From Clostridia bacterium (GTDB lineage Bacteria > Bacillota > Clostridia > TANB77 > UBA1234), in the NCBI GenBank assembly GCA_017521465.1, contig JAFXCN010000002.1, positions 22,908 through 86,907 of the forward strand: DNA of 64,000 nt, read 5' to 3'. The first letter of the stretch is position 1. Every line of letters starts with the position of its first letter. The position numbers and the translations under genes were made by a program. This document shows, one piece after another, positions 63,087 to 64,000 of the stretch. Under the pieces are notes generated by a model that worked only from the letters and a program-made list of their open reading frames with translations, ran no database searches and was not told the origin of the DNA.

Positions 63087-64000
63087 CTATTCTGCGTATC
63101 CTGCTGAATATTTTGATACCCAAATACCCATTAATTCTTTTCCTCCGCCTTTATATCCTGAATTTGGTTCAACATCTGTTGCACCATTATACTCTCCAAA
63201 ATAGAATGCAGGATTTTTTACATATCCATCTGCAACATAGTCAGTTGTTAGTTTACTATATACAATTTCATAGCTTCCACCAACTTCTTTGTATGTGTAT
63301 CTTGGTATCCATACAAACATACTTCCTTCTTTCGAAACTATTTCTCCTTGAAGGTCTGCTATACTGCTATTTCTTATTTCGTCATTTGACATTCCTTGTA
63401 ATTCTATGTCATCTAACAACATTACGTTTGCCCACATATTAATGTCTGCACTATAATCATACCATTCTACATCGTCTTCGTTTGTAACAACCCATCTTCC
63501 TGCAACATATTTTACAGGAATCATTCCTTCTGCAAGGATTGGTTTGTTTACTCCCTTTTCTTCATTATACTCGCCAACTTTTGTTAATAGTTCACCTTTT
63601 AATTCGTTCTCTATTAAATCTTGGATAGTATATAATTCCTTATTTCCCATATATATTGGTTCTCTTGAAATTACTTCTCCAGTATCATAGTTTACGATAT
63701 AATCTCTTGTTACATTTTCAACACCAAGTTCTAATGCTATTTGTTCTTTAGTAACAGCATAATATCCATCACCATATTTTATTCCATTTATTAAAATTAG
63801 AGGGTTATCGTCGTCAGTAAGTTTTGTTCCTACATATGGATACGCCGAGCTGTTAATTCTATGTGCAGCATGCCTCTCTTGAACCGCAGTTGATACCTCT
63901 TGCATTTCACTATATATTTTTGTGAATGTCGCTTTGTTTACATTTTTTTGGAATCCCGAATAAATAACAACCGAAGCTATTATTATTATTATTATTATTG
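63087..64000 (-). CDS. Type IV pilin-like protein, partial
   Basis: The frame has no stop up to the right edge, so the start lies outside the window; the Met at 63905 is internal. Visible N-terminal part: a run of Ile, then ASVVIYSGFQKNVNKATF and an amphipathic helix (IYSEMQEVSTAVQER), the usual prepilin layout after the cleavage site. The C-terminal globular part ends with MFVWIPRYTYK and GIWVSKYSAGYAE, which resembles surface/tail proteins of gut Clostridia. Convergent with comM-yraN-dprA, so a DNA-uptake or adhesion pilus is plausible but unproved. Confidence 0.78.
   Translation of the reverse strand, partial: IIIIIIIASVVIYSGFQKNVNKATFTKIYSEMQEVSTAVQERHAAHRINSSAYPYVGTKLTDDDNPLILINGIKYGDGYYAVTKEQIALELGVENVTRDYIVNYDTGEVISREPIYMGNKELYTIQDLIENELKGELLTKVGEYNEEKGVNKPILAEGMIPVKYVAGRWVVTNEDDVEWYDYSADINMWANVMLLDDIELQGMSNDEIRNSSIADLQGEIVSKEGSMFVWIPRYTYKEVGGSYEIVYSKLTTDYVADGYVKNPAFYFGEYNGATDVEPNSGYKGGGKELMGIWVSKYSAGYAE
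63978..63999. repeat. TAT/ATT triplet microsatellite
   Basis: About seven TAT triplets in a row in the pilin-like gene, read on the minus strand as ATA/ATT-type Ile codons in the membrane helix. Confidence 0.7.

Overview
The window comes from an AT-rich, low-GC Gram-positive bacterium, most likely an anaerobic member of the Clostridia (Bacillota), possibly from the gut. The clues are strong AGGAGG ribosome sites with some TTG/GTG starts, TTGACA/TATAAT promoters mostly spaced 16-17 bp, Fhs, FeoAB, SLH proteins, a YkvI/DUF5711/CvpA gene block and an NRPS module ending in a reductase domain. Species cannot be fixed from sequence alone. Both edges cut genes: an NRPS on the left and a type IV pilin-like gene on the right.

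Layout. 1-10.9 kb: last NRPS module (C'-A-T-reductase), a histidine kinase overlapping it by 4 bp, an acyl-adenylate ligase of different base composition, a paralogous kinase, and a receiver/HD-GYP regulator. 10.9-15.8 kb: leuS, a small orphan gene plus alpha/beta hydrolase, then a 370-bp foldback of repeats. 16-20 kb: a polysaccharide O-acetylation set (MBOAT, DHHW, DUF4358, anchored protein). 20.4-27 kb: feoB/feoA separated by repeats, then tsaE-tsaB-rimI (rimI frameshifted) and a Lon-like protease. 27-38 kb: ABC-F, tcdA, corA, fhs, LCP protein, CvpA/DUF5711/YkvI. 38-44 kb: yhbY and a surface cluster (SLH, 1201-aa MucBP-like protein, SLH). 44-47 kb: tandem PII-like protein with a DUF1538 membrane protein. 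47-54 kb: tRNA-Gly, a DHH phosphoesterase, LemA with three DUF3137-like proteins. 54-58.8 kb: a small gene behind a switch-like leader, a tRNA Val-Asp-Phe operon, hslO, csp, ctpA, yibE/F. 58.8-64 kb: a RAYT-like HUH transposase between inverted 35-bp repeat arrays, then comM (frameshifted)-yraN-dprA and the pilin-like gene.

The most unusual content is non-coding. At least four dispersed repeat families occupy gene ends: A (about 74-bp hairpin with base-pair-preserving changes), B (about 130-bp GC-rich double hairpin), H (clusters of TTCACTA-like words) and 35-bp units arrayed around the RAYT gene. One B copy and a 71-bp palindrome lie between feoA and feoB. Other leads are a mutually exclusive leader fold at 54120-54190, the NRPS-kinase coupling, and two conserved genes with +1 frameshifts that both fall at an in-frame CGG.

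All motif matches, alignments and folds were made by eye; no database search or folding program was run.
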